Assembly (NCBI RefSeq): GCF_020520425.1
Contig: NC_079487.1
Span: 8,603,501 to 8,667,500 of the forward strand
Length of the DNA stretch: 64,000 nt
Reading direction: 5' to 3'
Source: Spinacia oleracea
Lineage: Eukaryota; Streptophyta; Magnoliopsida; Caryophyllales; Amaranthaceae
Part shown: one piece after another, positions 13,489 to 25,782 of the stretch
How positions within the stretch are numbered: the first letter of the stretch is position 1
Layout: the number at the start of each line of letters is the position of its first letter
Notes under the pieces: generated by a model
What the model was told of the DNA's origin: nothing
Seen by the model: the letters and a program-made list of their open reading frames with translations, nothing else
Databases searched by the model: none
Translations under genes and position numbers: made by a program

Positions 13489-13990
13489 TATATATCATAT
13501 GATTTCTTAAATATTGGTCAATAATTGCAATTTCGTTACATTATTTTACGGTTAGAAAGTCTATGGTTAAACTCCAAGTTGTAAACTCAAAAGGGAAGCC
13601 GATTCCTCATGCAAACATCCCAATTACCTTAAAGAATGTAAACTTTCCTTTTGGAGCTTCAATCAACCACAACATAGTGAATAATGTAGCATACCAAAAC
13701 TGGTTCACTTCAAGGTTCACAGTCACTACATTTGAGAATGAGATGAAGTGGTATAGTATGGAAACTAGTCAAGGCAAGGAGGACTACTCTAAAGCCGATG
13801 CCATGCTTGATTTTGCAACCAAACATGGGATATCAGTTCGTGGTCACAACATCTTTTGGGAAGACCCAAAGTACCAAATGGGATAGATGGGTCAATAATT
13901 TATCCTCAAATGACCTCTTAGCAGCCACCAACAAGAGACTCAACTCAGCAGTTTCGAGTACTATCCAAGTCAAATATATAGGGTAAGATA

Positions 13991-15180
13991 CAGGGGTGGA
14001 CACAAACTGAATTGTCCATGAACAGTTCGGTTAAAATTCGATTCGTTTACGAATGAATCAGGGTAGAGACAAGGGTGGACACGAACTGAACAGTTGGGGA
14101 TCGGATCGGTTAAAGTTCGATTCGTTTACGAGTTAGGGTAGAGACAAGGGGGACATAAATTGAACTGCTTGCGAACAGTTCGTAATCAATTTGATTAAGG
14201 GTGATGATAAAGGTCGCAAGTTGCGACAACATTTAGTTGTCGCAATCTTACGTGTTGGAGTTTAATTGGTACATGTATGCGCCACGTAGACTATGCGTCA
14301 TCATAATATTTTTATTATAAATGCAATATTTTTACTATGAAATTATGTAAATACGGTAATCAATATAAAGAAGGAAACAAATTAGAATATTAAGATTTTC
14401 CTACCTTTTTTTGAAACATGTATAATAGAATATATAAGTTAAATATTTTAATTTCCTATTTATATCGCGACACATAAGCATGCCATGTCATTATTGTGAC
14501 ACGGCTTAAAGGTCGCATGTTGCGACCTTTATCATTTTCGTTTGATTAAAGTTCAGTTCGTTTACAAATGAGTCGAGCTTGAGCTCGAAAATATAGTTTG
14601 ATTAATTAACGAGTTCACGAGTTGTACTCAAACATAACTTTACAAAGTTCGGCTTGAAACTCGCGAACCTTAGCAATTATATTTGTATATATAAAAAAAA
14701 CTAATTTTAGAATCAATTGACTTTTTCGCATCATTGGGAGCTAAAATAAACTTCTTTGATTATATTTCCCAATACCTATTTAACTATAAAGTGTATTATA
14801 TTTGGATCTCTATTAATTTTAACTTCGTTTCTTTACATTCTTACTTTTGAATCTTAGAACCAAGATTACTATTTCCAACATATGATATATTGATATCAAT
14901 CACATACATTCATAGGATTTTTTAATTTTTTTTACCAACAATCTTGTGAAGGTAATTATAAAAGTAGAGCTCGGAAAATAGTTAGCTTGAAATGTTATCG
15001 AGCCAATTTGAGCAGAGCTCGAATTCGAACCCTAACTGTGAATCCAACAATCAAGCCGAACTCGACCTCAAAATTGAAGTTCAAAACCGAGCCCCAATCC
15101 AAACTCGAGCTTAATATACAAATAGTTAAAAATCGAACTTTGTTAATGTTCGGCTCGGATCGGCTCGTGGCCACCCGTAG
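13991..15180. mobile_element. hAT-like element in GH10 intron 5
   Basis: Left end CAGGGGTGGACACAAACTG and right end GGCTCGTGGCCACCCGTAG are imperfect inverted repeats with the CAGGGGTGG start common in plant hAT derivatives. The interior holds TTCGAGCT-type palindromic words and local duplications of a GGGTAGAGACAAGGG unit. The candidate 8-bp flanks (GTAAGATA and GTAGAGTA) agree at only five positions, so the TSD is not convincing. It contains the MITE at 14199-14540. Confidence 0.5.
14199..14540. mobile_element. MULE-type MITE, 342 bp, nested in the hAT-like element
   Basis: Inverted ends share ATGATAAAGGTCGCAA on both sides and are flanked by a perfect 9-bp direct repeat TTTGATTAA (14190-14198 and 14541-14549), the Mutator-like TSD length. 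No coding potential. Confidence 0.8.
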
Positions 15181-16367
15181 GTAGAGTATTATTCTCCTAA
15201 TTAAATACTCTTAACAAGTCTTTGATTAACTTTTATTATCTTTTAACTGTCCTGGCAGGTACTCAGGAAAGGTGATAGCATGGGATGTTAACAATGAAAA
15301 CTTACATTTTAATTACTTCGAAAGCAAGCTTGGTGCAAATATAACTGATGTCTTCTTCCAAAAAATGGGTTAACTTGATAAACACGCAACATTTTTTATG
15401 AATGACTATAACACAATAGAGGAACAAGGCGATGCTGACTCTTCTCCTTCAAGATATCTCTAAAACTTAAAGAGATATATAGTAACCTTGGAGGTGCGGT
15501 TAAACTTGGAATTGGGATTGAGAGTCATTTTACTGTCCCAAATATTCCATATGTGAGATCAACTCTTGACATTCTTGCTGCTTTTAGATTACCTATTTGG
15601 ATTACTGAGCTTGATGTTAAAAGGGGAGATAGCCAGGTAACGAATATTCTCTATGTCCTTTTTTGTTTACCCCATTTATCATTTTAGCCCGTCCTTAAAA
15701 GGTTGCACTGTTACTAACAAATGTTACGATAACCACAATCATTTTCACAATATTGTTTCATCGTGTGATTTCTCTAGTAAGAACCAACCATCGTGTATCA
15801 TTGAAACAACCATGCATCTAGCTCATCTAGCAAGCCAATTAAGTAAAAAAAGCGAACATTAGTTTGCCTAAGGTCTTTATCTGTTACAACTTACAACAGT
15901 GGCATATTTATTGTTTTGTAGATATTGTACTTTGAACAAATACTTAGGGAAGTACATTCCCATCCGGGAGTACAAGGCATTGTGATGTGGGGACCATGGT
16001 CACCCCAAGGCGAACAATGTTACAATTTGTGTCTGGTAGACCCAAACTTTAAAAACTTACCGACAGGAGATGTTGTAGACAAGGTGTTGAAAGAATGGGG
16101 CCACCACAACAAAGACGTGGTTGCAACCACTGATGCCGAGGGTTTCGTCAACGTTTTCTTCTTACATGGTGATTTTGGGGTTACATTGCAACACCACAAA
16201 CTTTTCCAAAGTTTTAAGGTGGATGCTCGATATTCAGGCCAAATAATAAAGATTATTGCTTAAACTCCTCTATCAGAGCTAGATCATCTAGATTATTGCT
16301 TATGATTCTTTTCAAAGATCATTTCATAACTATTGTTACTAATGGGATTTGTACTTTGGAAGCCTTG

Positions 16368-17450
16368 TGAAGGAAATAATGCCCTTGGTCCAAGTATGCA
16401 TATAATATTAAGTCTAATAAATGCGGTTCAGTATTAATTAACAAGTTAATAATTCAGTGAGATCAAGTGAGCTGAATGCCTAGCTAGAGGCCGCTTCAGT
16501 TCAAGTGGAATTAATTATATTAATCCACAGCTTACTCTTGACTGAACCCGTAGGGTCACACAAATAGTACGTAAACGGATCAAGTATTTAATGGAATTAA
16601 ATACTCCATCTATGGATATTCGGAATCGACGGATCTTGGTTTCAGTGGGAGCTGAGATCGTCACAAGCAAGAAATGAATACTTCGGAAACGATGATATTG
16701 CCGGAAATGGAAATATGGATCGTATCGGAAATATAAATATTATCCAAGTCGTAGATGTTGCCGGAAACGGAAACATGGTACGTATCGGAAAATATTATCG
16801 GAAATGGAAATATTGCCGGAATCGGAAATATTGCCGGAAACGGAAATATTGTCAGAATCGAAAATATTATCGGAATCGGAAAATAAATTCCGGAAACGGA
16901 AATATTAAATATTTGTTCGAAACGGAAATTAATTCCGGAATCGGAAATATTAAATATTGTTCGTATCGGAAATGAATTCCGGAACCGGGAATTTAATCGG
17001 AAGCGCATCGTACGAATTAGCATCGGACGAGGCTTGCTAGACGAAGGCCCAGCACGAAGCCAGGCCCACGCCCAGCAAGCCGAGCGCCCAACACGAAGGC
17101 CACAAGCCTCGCCAGGCCCAGCGCAAAGCCAGGCCCAGCAAGGCTGCTGGCGCGCGCGTTGAGCGTGCTCGTGGGCTGCGAGGCAGCGCTAATGCGTGTG
17201 GGCCGCAAGGCCTGCGCGGTGCGTGCTTCCCTCGTGGTCGTGCGACGCTCGTGTTCGTAACGAATCCTAATCCTATCGGAATTCGTGCATTGATTAAATC
17301 CTAATCCTAAAAGATTAAATTTATTATTTAGAGTTCTAATAGGATTCTAATTAATAAATTCATATCCTTGTAGGATTATAATTCCTTTCCATAAACTCTA
17401 TAAATAGGTGCCTAGGGTCACATATTTACATCGAGATTTGAAGTATTCAA
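16368..17450 (+). repeat. 5' LTR of element A, first part
   Basis: Begins TGAAGGAAATAATGCCC, contains an array of ~18-bp GGAAATATT(G/A)-CCGGAA units (about 16680-17000), a GC-rich block (about 17030-17240) and a TATA box TATAAATA at 17399-17406. The LTR stops at 17450, where the antisense solo LTR enters, and resumes at 18823 (18818-18822 is the second TSD copy). Confidence 0.95.
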
Positions 17451-18817
17451 TGTTAGGTTATGATACATATGACAATTCATAAATCATGCGGAAAAAACCA
17501 TTAAGCCAGGAAAACATATTATTTACACATAATCATTTAGCATAGTTTAGATGCATACTCTTTGTTGCGTGCCTTCCCTAGTTGCGCCCGAACCGAACAA
17601 GAACAAGTCTTTAGGACTCCAAGTGTCGTCCCTCCGTAGATAGTCCACAGCACGTCCGGATCCGCCTTAAGATTGACCAACTAGAATCGCCCTTAAGGTA
17701 CTATTATTTTCGGCACTTTTAGGCAATTGTGTGACTGAATTTTTCTCTCAAAAACTCACTTTGAATACTTGAAAACTCTTTCTGAATATGTGACCCTAGG
17801 CACCTATTTATAGAGTTATGGAAAAGGATTTGGAATCCTATTAGGATACTAATTTATTTAATTATAATCCTACTAGGACTCTAATTAAATAAACTAAATC
17901 TTTTAGGATTAGATTTAATCATATGATGAATCCCGGTAGCCTTAGGATTCGAGTAACACACTTCGAGTAATACGCTAGCACCGCACGCAGGCCTTGCGGC
18001 CCACGCACAGCGCCAGCCCACTCGTCGCAGCGCGCCCAAGCTTCGGCTGGGCCTGGCTTTTGCGCTGGGCCTGGTCGCATGCTTGGCGTGTGGTTGTTGC
18101 GCTTGGCTTGCTGGGCGATGGCCCGGCTTCGTGCTGGGCCTTCGTCTGGCAGGCCTCGTCCGATGCTAATTCGTACGATACGCTTCCGATTAAATTCCCG
18201 GTTCCGGAATTCATTTCCGATACGAACAATATTTAATATTTCCGATTCCGGAATTAATTTCCGTTTCGAACAAATATTTAATATTTCCGTTTCCGGAACT
18301 ATTTTCCGATTCCGATAATATTTCCGATTCTGACAATATTTCCGTTTCCGGCAATATTTCCGATTCCGGCAATATTTCCATTTCCGATAATATTTTCCGA
18401 TACGTACCATGTTTCCGTTTCCGGTAACATCTACGACTTCGATAATATTTATATTTCCGATACGATCCATATTTCCGTTTCCGGCAATATCATCGTTTCC
18501 GGAGTATTCATTTCTTGCCTGTGACGATCTCAGCTCCCACTGAAACCAAGATCCGTCGATTCCGAATATCCATAGATGGAGTATTTAATGCCATTAAATA
18601 CTTGATCCGTTTACGTACTATTTGTGTGACCCTACGGGTTCAGTCAAGAGTAAGCTGTGGATTAATATCATTAATTCCACTTGAATTGAAGCGGCCTCTA
18701 GCTAGGCATTCAGCTCACTTGATCTCACTGAATTATTAACTTGTTAATTAATACTGAACCGCATTTATTAGACTTAACATTGAATGCATACTTGGACCAT
18801 GGGCATTATTTCCTTCA
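17451..18817 (-). mobile_element. Solo LTR of the same copia family, inserted antisense
   Basis: 1,367 bp reading TGTTAGGTTATG...TTTCCTTCA on the plus strand, the reverse complement of the family LTR. It is flanked by the perfect TSD TTCAA (17446-17450 and 18818-18822). Removing it rejoins a sequence identical in layout to the 3' LTR at 27710. It retains the GGAAATATT repeat array and the GC-rich block. No internal domain remains, so it arose by LTR-LTR recombination. Confidence 0.95.
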
Positions 18818-18822
18818 TTCAA

Positions 18823-19134
18823 AAGGTAAGATTTTCAAGCAAAAATCAGCCAAACACTTGCAACCCAATTAGCCGAAATTCCTAGTAACCTTAAGGGCGA
18901 TTCTAGTTGGTCAAGCTTAAGGCGGATCCGGACGTGCTGTGGACTATCTACGGAGGGACGACACTTGGAGTCCTAAAGACTTGTTCTTGTTCGGTTCGGG
19001 CGCAGCTAGGGAGGGCACTTTACAAAGTGTATGCATCTAAATTATGCTATATGATTATGTGTAAATAATATGTTTCCTGGCTTTATGGTTTTTCCGCATG
19101 ATTTATGTTTATTCATATGTATCATAACCTAACA
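18823..19134 (+). repeat. 5' LTR of element A, second part
   Basis: Continues the LTR interrupted at 17450 and ends CATAACCTAACA at 19134. Matches the 3' LTR from about 27713 to 28021. Confidence 0.93.
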
Positions 19135-19151
19135 GTGGTATCACGAGCCTC
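19135..19151 (+). promoter_or_regulatory. Primer-binding site (initiator tRNA-Met type)
   Basis: GTGGTATCACGAGCCTC follows the LTR directly. The plant copia consensus TGGTATCAGAGC pairs with the 3' end of initiator tRNA-Met; here an extra C interrupts it. Confidence 0.8.
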
Positions 19152-21816
19152 TTATTATTTTCATAATCTAAATTGCATGAACATGGTTAAATTTTACAAA
19201 TTTGCAAAGAATTAAAGGGGTGATTAATTTTCGTAACTAATTGCAAATTGCGTTTATTTAATTATATGTACGCAGTTTTTCGGCAGTTTCTTCGTTACTC
19301 ATCCAAATCTAGTGATTTTTGTGTCAATTCCGCATGTAAAAGGCATTCTAAAATTTTGACAAAAATAATGTTTTTCGGCCGAACCCAGAATTCCCAAATT
19401 CGAAGCCTAACTATGACTTTTCGGAGGTTTTAGTTTTTCGAACGCAAAAGTTTGTAAATTTAAGATGTTAAATTAAGTATTTGTGATTCTTGTTGATAAA
19501 TCTTGAGTTTTTATTGACCTACAGTATATGTTTAACAATTATGAATGCCTAGACTTGTTAATTATACAACCTAATTTGTAATTATGATTAATTTGTTGAA
19601 ATTCGAATAATTTAGAATTGATTTGATTTTCATAATTAATCAATAATTTAATTAGGTATCCATGATTAAAATCCACCATAAAAATTGTTAATTTATGTTA
19701 AATTTTTAATTTTTATGACCTATATTTGAATCCATGTTAATCGGAAATTAATTGATTAATAAATTTTCGATTTTTCGCCCTAAAATTATGAAATTAATAT
19801 GTTTTATTAATTTGTCATTAATTTTGAATTAAAAATTTTAAATTTTTATGAAAACGCTCATGAATGTTGCACGCACAAAGCAATGGAAGCTACGTGTTAC
19901 CCTTAGGGGGTGTTGTATAGTGCGGGCACGCGACGACGAGCAAGGGAGCTCGTCGCCCGTGCGGTACGAATGCAGCGAGCAACCTATCGCATGGCGCGCG
20001 CACAAGGCAAGGGAGCCTGTGCGTGTGTGCTGTGTGCTCTAGGCGATGGGCGATGGCGTGGCACATGGAGAGGCGCGCGCGCGAGGGCGAGAGCTGGGTC
20101 GCCCAGCGATCGCTGCTCCGCGCACCAACACGCGATGCCTCGAGGGCTTGCTTGCGCGCGAGCGAGCGAGCGCTCCTTCCGTAGCTGCTGCGATGCATGC
20201 GGGAAAGCAGGCTGCGCGCAAGCGTGGCTTGGCTTGCTGCGTTTGCGCGTGGCTGCTGCTGCGATGTGCCACGGGCCAGCGATTGGTCGTGCACTCGACG
20301 AGGCTTGGGCGCAAGCCCAAGTGCTCGTCGTGTTACGATTGTCGCGTTTTAAATTTTAATTTGAGATTTTCAGTTCATGTAATTTTAATTAATTTTAAAA
20401 TTAATAATTTAAATTGTTTTCTTGGATTTTCATTTTGAATATTATAATTATTATAAATTTTAATTTATTCTAATTATTTTACTAAAATTAAAGACCTTGA
20501 TTTAATTTAAATCCAACTGAAAAATAAATTAAATAAGTGGATTCAATTATAAATTTATATGAGTTCTAAATGTTAATTAAATTTGTATGTTTCCGGTTAG
20601 ACTAGAAATACATTTTTATGTTTAAAATTAGTAAAGCATATGAATTTATTGGTTTAAGTGGGAGCAATTTTAGTCATAAACTCTTGATTAGGTCTACAAA
20701 TCCTTTAAGGTTAAACAACTTGATTAGAATTAATAAGGACTAAATAATTGGTAGATTATTGGTGCCCTTAATTAATTGCTGCAAATATTTATGTGATGCA
20801 TACAATGTGTTTTAACTAACCAATTATGTGGGCCATTCATGATAATGAATGGATGAATGGTATATATATTGTATATGTACTGTTTTGCAGGTTATGAAGT
20901 GACTAGTATGACCCAAATAGGATAGAAAATATGGTCTGCGTACCATTAATTTGAATGTAATTGGTCTAAAGCACCAAATTTGTTTTTCAATTCAAATATG
21001 GTCTGCGTACCATCAAATAGTTGTAATTAGTTTAATTATAGCTTATCCTACTTGAAGAAAATGGCGCATCCCACGGTGAAATTCAAGACGGAGTTTCCAA
21101 TCCATTTTTAAGACGGACTTTGAAGTTGAATTTTCAAGATGAAGCCGGGCCATACTAGATCACATTTATCTTATGCATGCTTTAAGTTATTTATTGCTAT
21201 TAAATATGTCTTAAATATGCATGAGATCAAAGCTTGATTATGTTGCATGATTAAGGATTTTAGTTCACTTAAAATCTAACCAACATAGTAAGAGCCTTAA
21301 GTTCCAAACTTAAAAATTGAGTTAAAAGGTGCCATGCCAAAATAACACTTACTTGGATATCCTTTACATCGATCTTAGTAATAGTTTTCCGCCATAGCGA
21401 GGTGTTACTTATCGATACTAAAGGGGTAAGGTACACAAATAATTGTGAGTACATGCTAGTTTTGGTGAAACTCAACGATATAAGTAAGGAGTCCTTTTAT
21501 GTCGTGGCAAAATCGATAGGTTTACCTAATAAGTTCTTAGACGTACCTATCAACCAAGAGTAGTTTCTAGACTATTAGCAAAAGGCTTTTGCTTACCTAA
21601 AAGATTTTAGAATTGAGTCTAAATACATAATGTGCTTAATTCTTCAATGGATTTTAGGATCTTGGAATCATTTTATTCACACCTGCCGGAACACATAACT
21701 TGAATAAAATGCTTAATAAACTTTGAATTATGCATGTATGCTAGAATTTAAGTTTATTAAGAGAAATTGTGAATGATTATTTATTTGTTTATTCTTTTTC
21801 AATTGTAGTTTTAATT
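19152..21816 (+). other. Long untranslated leader of element A with GC-rich island
   Basis: About 2.7 kb between PBS and gag without a recognisable domain. AT-rich DNA surrounds an abrupt GC/CpG-rich island (about 19890-20345) full of GCGCGCG and GAGCGAGCG words that opens overlapping Arg/Ala-rich ORFs in several frames. At 20930-21015 a short duplicated unit contains ATGGTCTGCGTACCAT. The ORFs look compositional rather than coding. Confidence 0.7.
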
Positions 21817-24800
21817 ATGGCAAACAACAATTCATTCAACATTCGATCAATTCTCGGAAAGGAGAAGTTGAGCGGGAAAAACTTCCTTGACTGGCAAAGG
21901 AACTTGCAAATAGTTCTTATGCAGGAAGAAAAGGAGTATGTCCTGGAAGAGGCGATGCCCGAAGCCGCAGGCGAAGGGGTCACTCAGGCAGCCCTCAATT
22001 GTTGGATTGATGCCAACAAGGATGTGAAATGTCTAATGCTTGCAACCATGAGTGCAGATCTACAGAAAACGTTCATCAACTCAGATGCTTTCACGATCAT
22101 CAGTGAGTTATAGAACATGTTCCAAGATCTGGCTCGGGTCGAAAGATTCGAGACTCATAGGCAAATTCTTGAGACCAAGCTTAAGAAAGGCGAGCCCGTA
22201 AGTCCACATGTTCTCAAAATGATTGGACTCATTGAGAATATGAGTCGGCTGGATCAGCAGTTCTCTCAGGAAATGGCTGTAGACACCATCCTCCATTCTC
22301 TTTATAACGGGTATGATCAGTTCAAGCTGAACTACAGTATGAATAGTCTGGACAAAACGCTCACTGAGCTTCACGGTATACTGAAGACCGCTGAAAAGAC
22401 GCTCAAAAGTGATAAGGAAGACGTGCTTATGGTGCGTGGGGGCAAGTTCAAGAAATCTGGAAAGAAGAGGAATGCTAAGAAAGGTGGCAACAAGGCCAGC
22501 CCAACTAAGCAAACTGGCGCCAAGTCTGAAAAGAGGAAGGTCAGTCAACCCACTTCTGAATCCGAATGCATCTACTGCAAGAAGAAGGGGCATTGGAAGA
22601 GAGATTGCTTGAAGCTAAAGGAAGATCAGAAGAACGGAATAGTCGTTCCATCTTCAGGTATTTTCGTTATAGACTGTATACTTGCTAATTTAACTTGTTG
22701 GGTATTAGATACAGGTTGTGGCTCACACTTATGTTCCAATTCACAGGGACTAAGAAGAAGTAGAAAGTTAAGCAAGGGTGAAGTCGACCTACGAGTGGGA
22801 AATGGAGCACGGATTGCTGCATTAGCTGTAGGAACTTATTATTTGTCGTTGCCCTCTGGGCTAGTTTTGGAACTGGAAGAGTGTTTCCATGTTCCAAGTC
22901 TTACTAAAAACATCATTTCTGTTTCTTGCTTAGATGCTAAGGGATTTTCCTTTTTAATAAAATACAATAGTTGTTCGTTTTATTTTAAAGAGATATTTTA
23001 TGGATCTGCTAGATTAGTCAATGGACTTTATTTATTAGATCACGACAAACAAGTATATAACATAAATACCAAAAAGGCCAAAAAGGATGATTCAGATCTC
23101 ACCTATCTGTGGCATTGTCGATTAGGCCATATAAACTTGAAACGCTTAGAAAGACTTCAAAAGGAAGGAATTCTAGAACCATTTGACTTAGAGGATTATG
23201 GTAAATGCGAATCATGTTTACTTAGCAAAATGACAAAGCAACCTTTCTCTAAAGTTGGAGAAAGAGCAAATGAACTATTGGGTTTAATCCATACAGATGT
23301 ATGTGGACCAATAAGTACAAATGCTAGAGGTGGTTTCAGCTACTTTATCACTTTCACTGATGACTTCAGTAGATATGGTTATGTCTACCTAATGAAGCAT
23401 AAGTCTGAATCCTTTGACAAATTCAAGGAATTTCAGAGTGAAGTAGAGAATCAATTAGGCAAGAAGATTAAGGCACTGCGGTCTGATAGAGGCGGTGAAT
23501 ATCTGAGCTATGAATTTGATGACCATCTGAAAGAATGTGGAATTCTATCAGAATTGACTCATCCTGGAACACCACAATGGAACGGTGTGTCGGAACGGAG
23601 GAACAGAACCTTGCTAGACATGGTCAGGTCAATGATGGGTCAGGCCAAACTTCCATTAGAATTTTGGGGACATGCACTAAATACAGCTGCACTCACTATA
23701 AATAGAGCTCCGTCTAAAGCTGTCTAAAAGACTCCATATGAATTATGGTTTGGAAAGCCTCCAAATGTGTCTTTTCTTAAGATTTGGGGATGTGAAGTAT
23801 ACGTCAAACGATTAATTTCAGACAAACTTCATCCAAAATCTGACAAATGTATCCTTGTGGGCTATCCAAAGGAAACAAAGGGGTATTACTTCTACAATAC
23901 ATCTGAGAACAAGGTGTTTGTTGCTCGAGATGGTATCTTTTTGGAAAAGAATCACATTTCCAAAACGACAAGTGGGAGAAAAGTAGACCTCGAAGAAATT
24001 CGAGTCGAACAACAAACTCTAGAGAATGCTCAAGATGACATTCAGGATGAAACTCAGTGATCTTTAGAAGTTTCTGGTGAGTATCATGGACAATCTAGAG
24101 ATGTAACCCCACGTAGATCGCAGAGAAATAGATCTAAACCGGAAAGGTACTTAGGTATTTTGACGAACGAGAGATATGATGTTCTATTACTTGAAAGTGA
24201 TGAACCTGCGACTTACAAGCAAGCTATGACGAGCCCTAGCTCCAAGCAATGGCAAGAAGCCATGCAATCTGAATTAGACTCCATGTCTGAAAACCAAGTA
24301 TGGGATTTGGTCGATTTGCCAGATGGCTACCAAGCCATTGGAAGCAAAATGGTTTTCAAACTGAAAAAGGACAAGGATGGGAAACTTGAAGTTTTCAAAG
24401 CTAGATTGGTTGCAAAAGGTTACAGGCAAGTCCACGGTGTGGATTACGATGAAACCTTTTCACCAGTTGCAATGCTAAAGTCTATTCGGATAATGTTAGC
24501 AATCGCTGCATATTACGATTACGAAATATGGCAGATGGATGTCAAAACCGCTTTCTTAAACGGCATTTTAACAGAAACTGTGTTTATGACACAGCCTGAG
24601 GGTTTTGAGGATCCAAAGAATGCTAAAAAGGTATGCAAGCTAAAGAAATCAATCTACGGATTGAAGCAGGCATCCAGGAGCTGGAATATACGTTTTGATG
24701 AAGCAGTCAGTGACTTTGGTTTCATCAAGAACGCAGACGAATCTTGTGTATACAAGAAGGTCAGTGGGAGCAAAATTGCTTTTCTAGTATTATATGTCGA

Positions 24801-25782
24801 CGACATATTACTTATCGGAAATGACATTCCTATGTTGAACTCTGTCAAGATTTGGCTTGGGAAATGTTTTTCGATGAAGGATCTAGGAGAAGCACATTAC
24901 ATATTGGGCATCAAGATTTACAGAGATAGATCTAAAAGGATGATTGGACTTAGTCAAGGCACTTATATCAATAAAGTACTTGATAGGTTCAAGATGGCAG
25001 ACTCCAAGCGAGGCTACCTACCCATGTCTCATGGAATAACTCTAAGCAAGACTCAGTGCCCAAAAACACTTGATGAGCGTAGACGAATGAATGGGATTCC
25101 ATATGCATCATTGATTGGTTCAATAACGTATGCTATGATATGTACACGCCCGGATGTTGCGTACGCACTCAGTGCTACGAGCAGATACCAGTCAGACCCA
25201 GGAGAGGCACATTGGACTGCTGCCAAGAATATTCTGAAGTACCTGAAAAGGCACAAAGATGACTTCCTGGTCTATGGTGGAGATGATGAATTAATTGTTA
25301 AAGGCTATACGTTCGCAAGTTTCCAAACCGACAAAGATGATTTCAGATCACAGTCTGGGTTTGTCTTCTGCCTCAACGGAGGTGCAGTAAGCTGGAAAAG
25401 TGCTAAGCAAAGCACCATTGCGGATTCTACAACTGAAGCGGAGTACATTGCTGCACATGAAGCAGCAAAGGAAGCTATATGGCTAAGGAAGTTCATAGGT
25501 GAACTTGGTGTAGTCCCCTCCATTAAAGGACCAATAGCCCTGTATTGTGATAATAACGGAGCTATTGCACAGGCAAAGGAGCCTAGACACCACCAAAGAG
25601 TCAAGCATGTACTTCGTAGATTTCACCTTATACGAGAGTTCGTTGAAAGAAAAGAAGTCGAGATAAGCAAGATTAGAACTGATGACAACATATCAGATCC
25701 ATTGACTAAACCTCTGCCGCAGGCGAAGCACAACTCGCACACTGCAGCTATGGGAATCAAGCATATTGGAGAATGGCTTTGA
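21817..25782 (+). pseudogene. Element A gag-pol polyprotein with three nonsense codons
   Basis: One continuous frame of about 1,321 codons. In order: Gag starting MANNNSFNIRSI; CCHC zinc knuckle CIYCKKKGHWKRDC (about 22567); protease WVLDTGCGSH (about 22700); integrase HHCC zinc part with WHCRLGH and CESC (about 23110-23220) and the core with HTDVCGP and SDRGGEY; RT with QMDVKTAFLNG and YVDDILLIG; RNase H ending near HIGEWL. TAG at 22111-22113 lies in Gag, TAA at 23725-23727 after the integrase core, and TGA at 24058-24060 between integrase and RT. Element B has sense codons at all three sites. In RNase H the first Asp of YTDASF is Phe (25312-25314). There are no frameshifts. The start was chosen at 21817 by agreement with element B; an ATG 48 nt upstream (21769) is also in frame. 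Confidence 0.95.

Larger units (their letters stand above)
9846..16263 (+). pseudogene. GH10 endo-1,4-beta-xylanase (CBM22-GH10) pseudogene
   Basis: Related to plant xylanase 5-like secreted wall enzymes that cut xylan. Exon-like segments are: 9846-9892 (VVDAISYDHTAIIR, end of the signal-peptide region), 11701-11923 and 12771-12934 (CBM22-like), 13053-about 13155, 13556-about 13982, 15259-15636 and 15922-16263. The acid/base region is present as WDVNNENL (family WDVVNE) and the nucleophile region as ITELDV. Breaks: TAG at 11779-11781 in the carbohydrate-binding part, no GT donor after the fourth segment, frameshifts near 13878, 13955, 15370 and 15462, and no in-frame ATG before exon 1. Introns are filled with transposons. 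The last exon (ending before 16264) is still open. It is non-functional as a xylanase. Element A landed 104 bp beyond its stop codon. Confidence 0.9.

Noticed and set aside
13983..15188. 8-bp TSD for the hAT-like element (GTAAGATA / GTAGAGTA)
   Set aside because: Only five of eight positions agree, within chance for AT-rich DNA.
16661..18470. Repetitive ORFs rich in GN/RNRKYCRK or FPIRTIF
   Set aside because: Translations of the 18-bp LTR array; present wherever the LTR is present.
19848..20438. Overlapping Arg/Ala-rich ORFs on both strands
   Set aside because: They come from the GC-rich island in the copia leader; several frames are open at once and none shows a domain.
22108..22593. Antisense ORF opposite gag (also 62921-63352 in element B)
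   Set aside because: Mirror frame of a conserved gag coding region; no independent motif.
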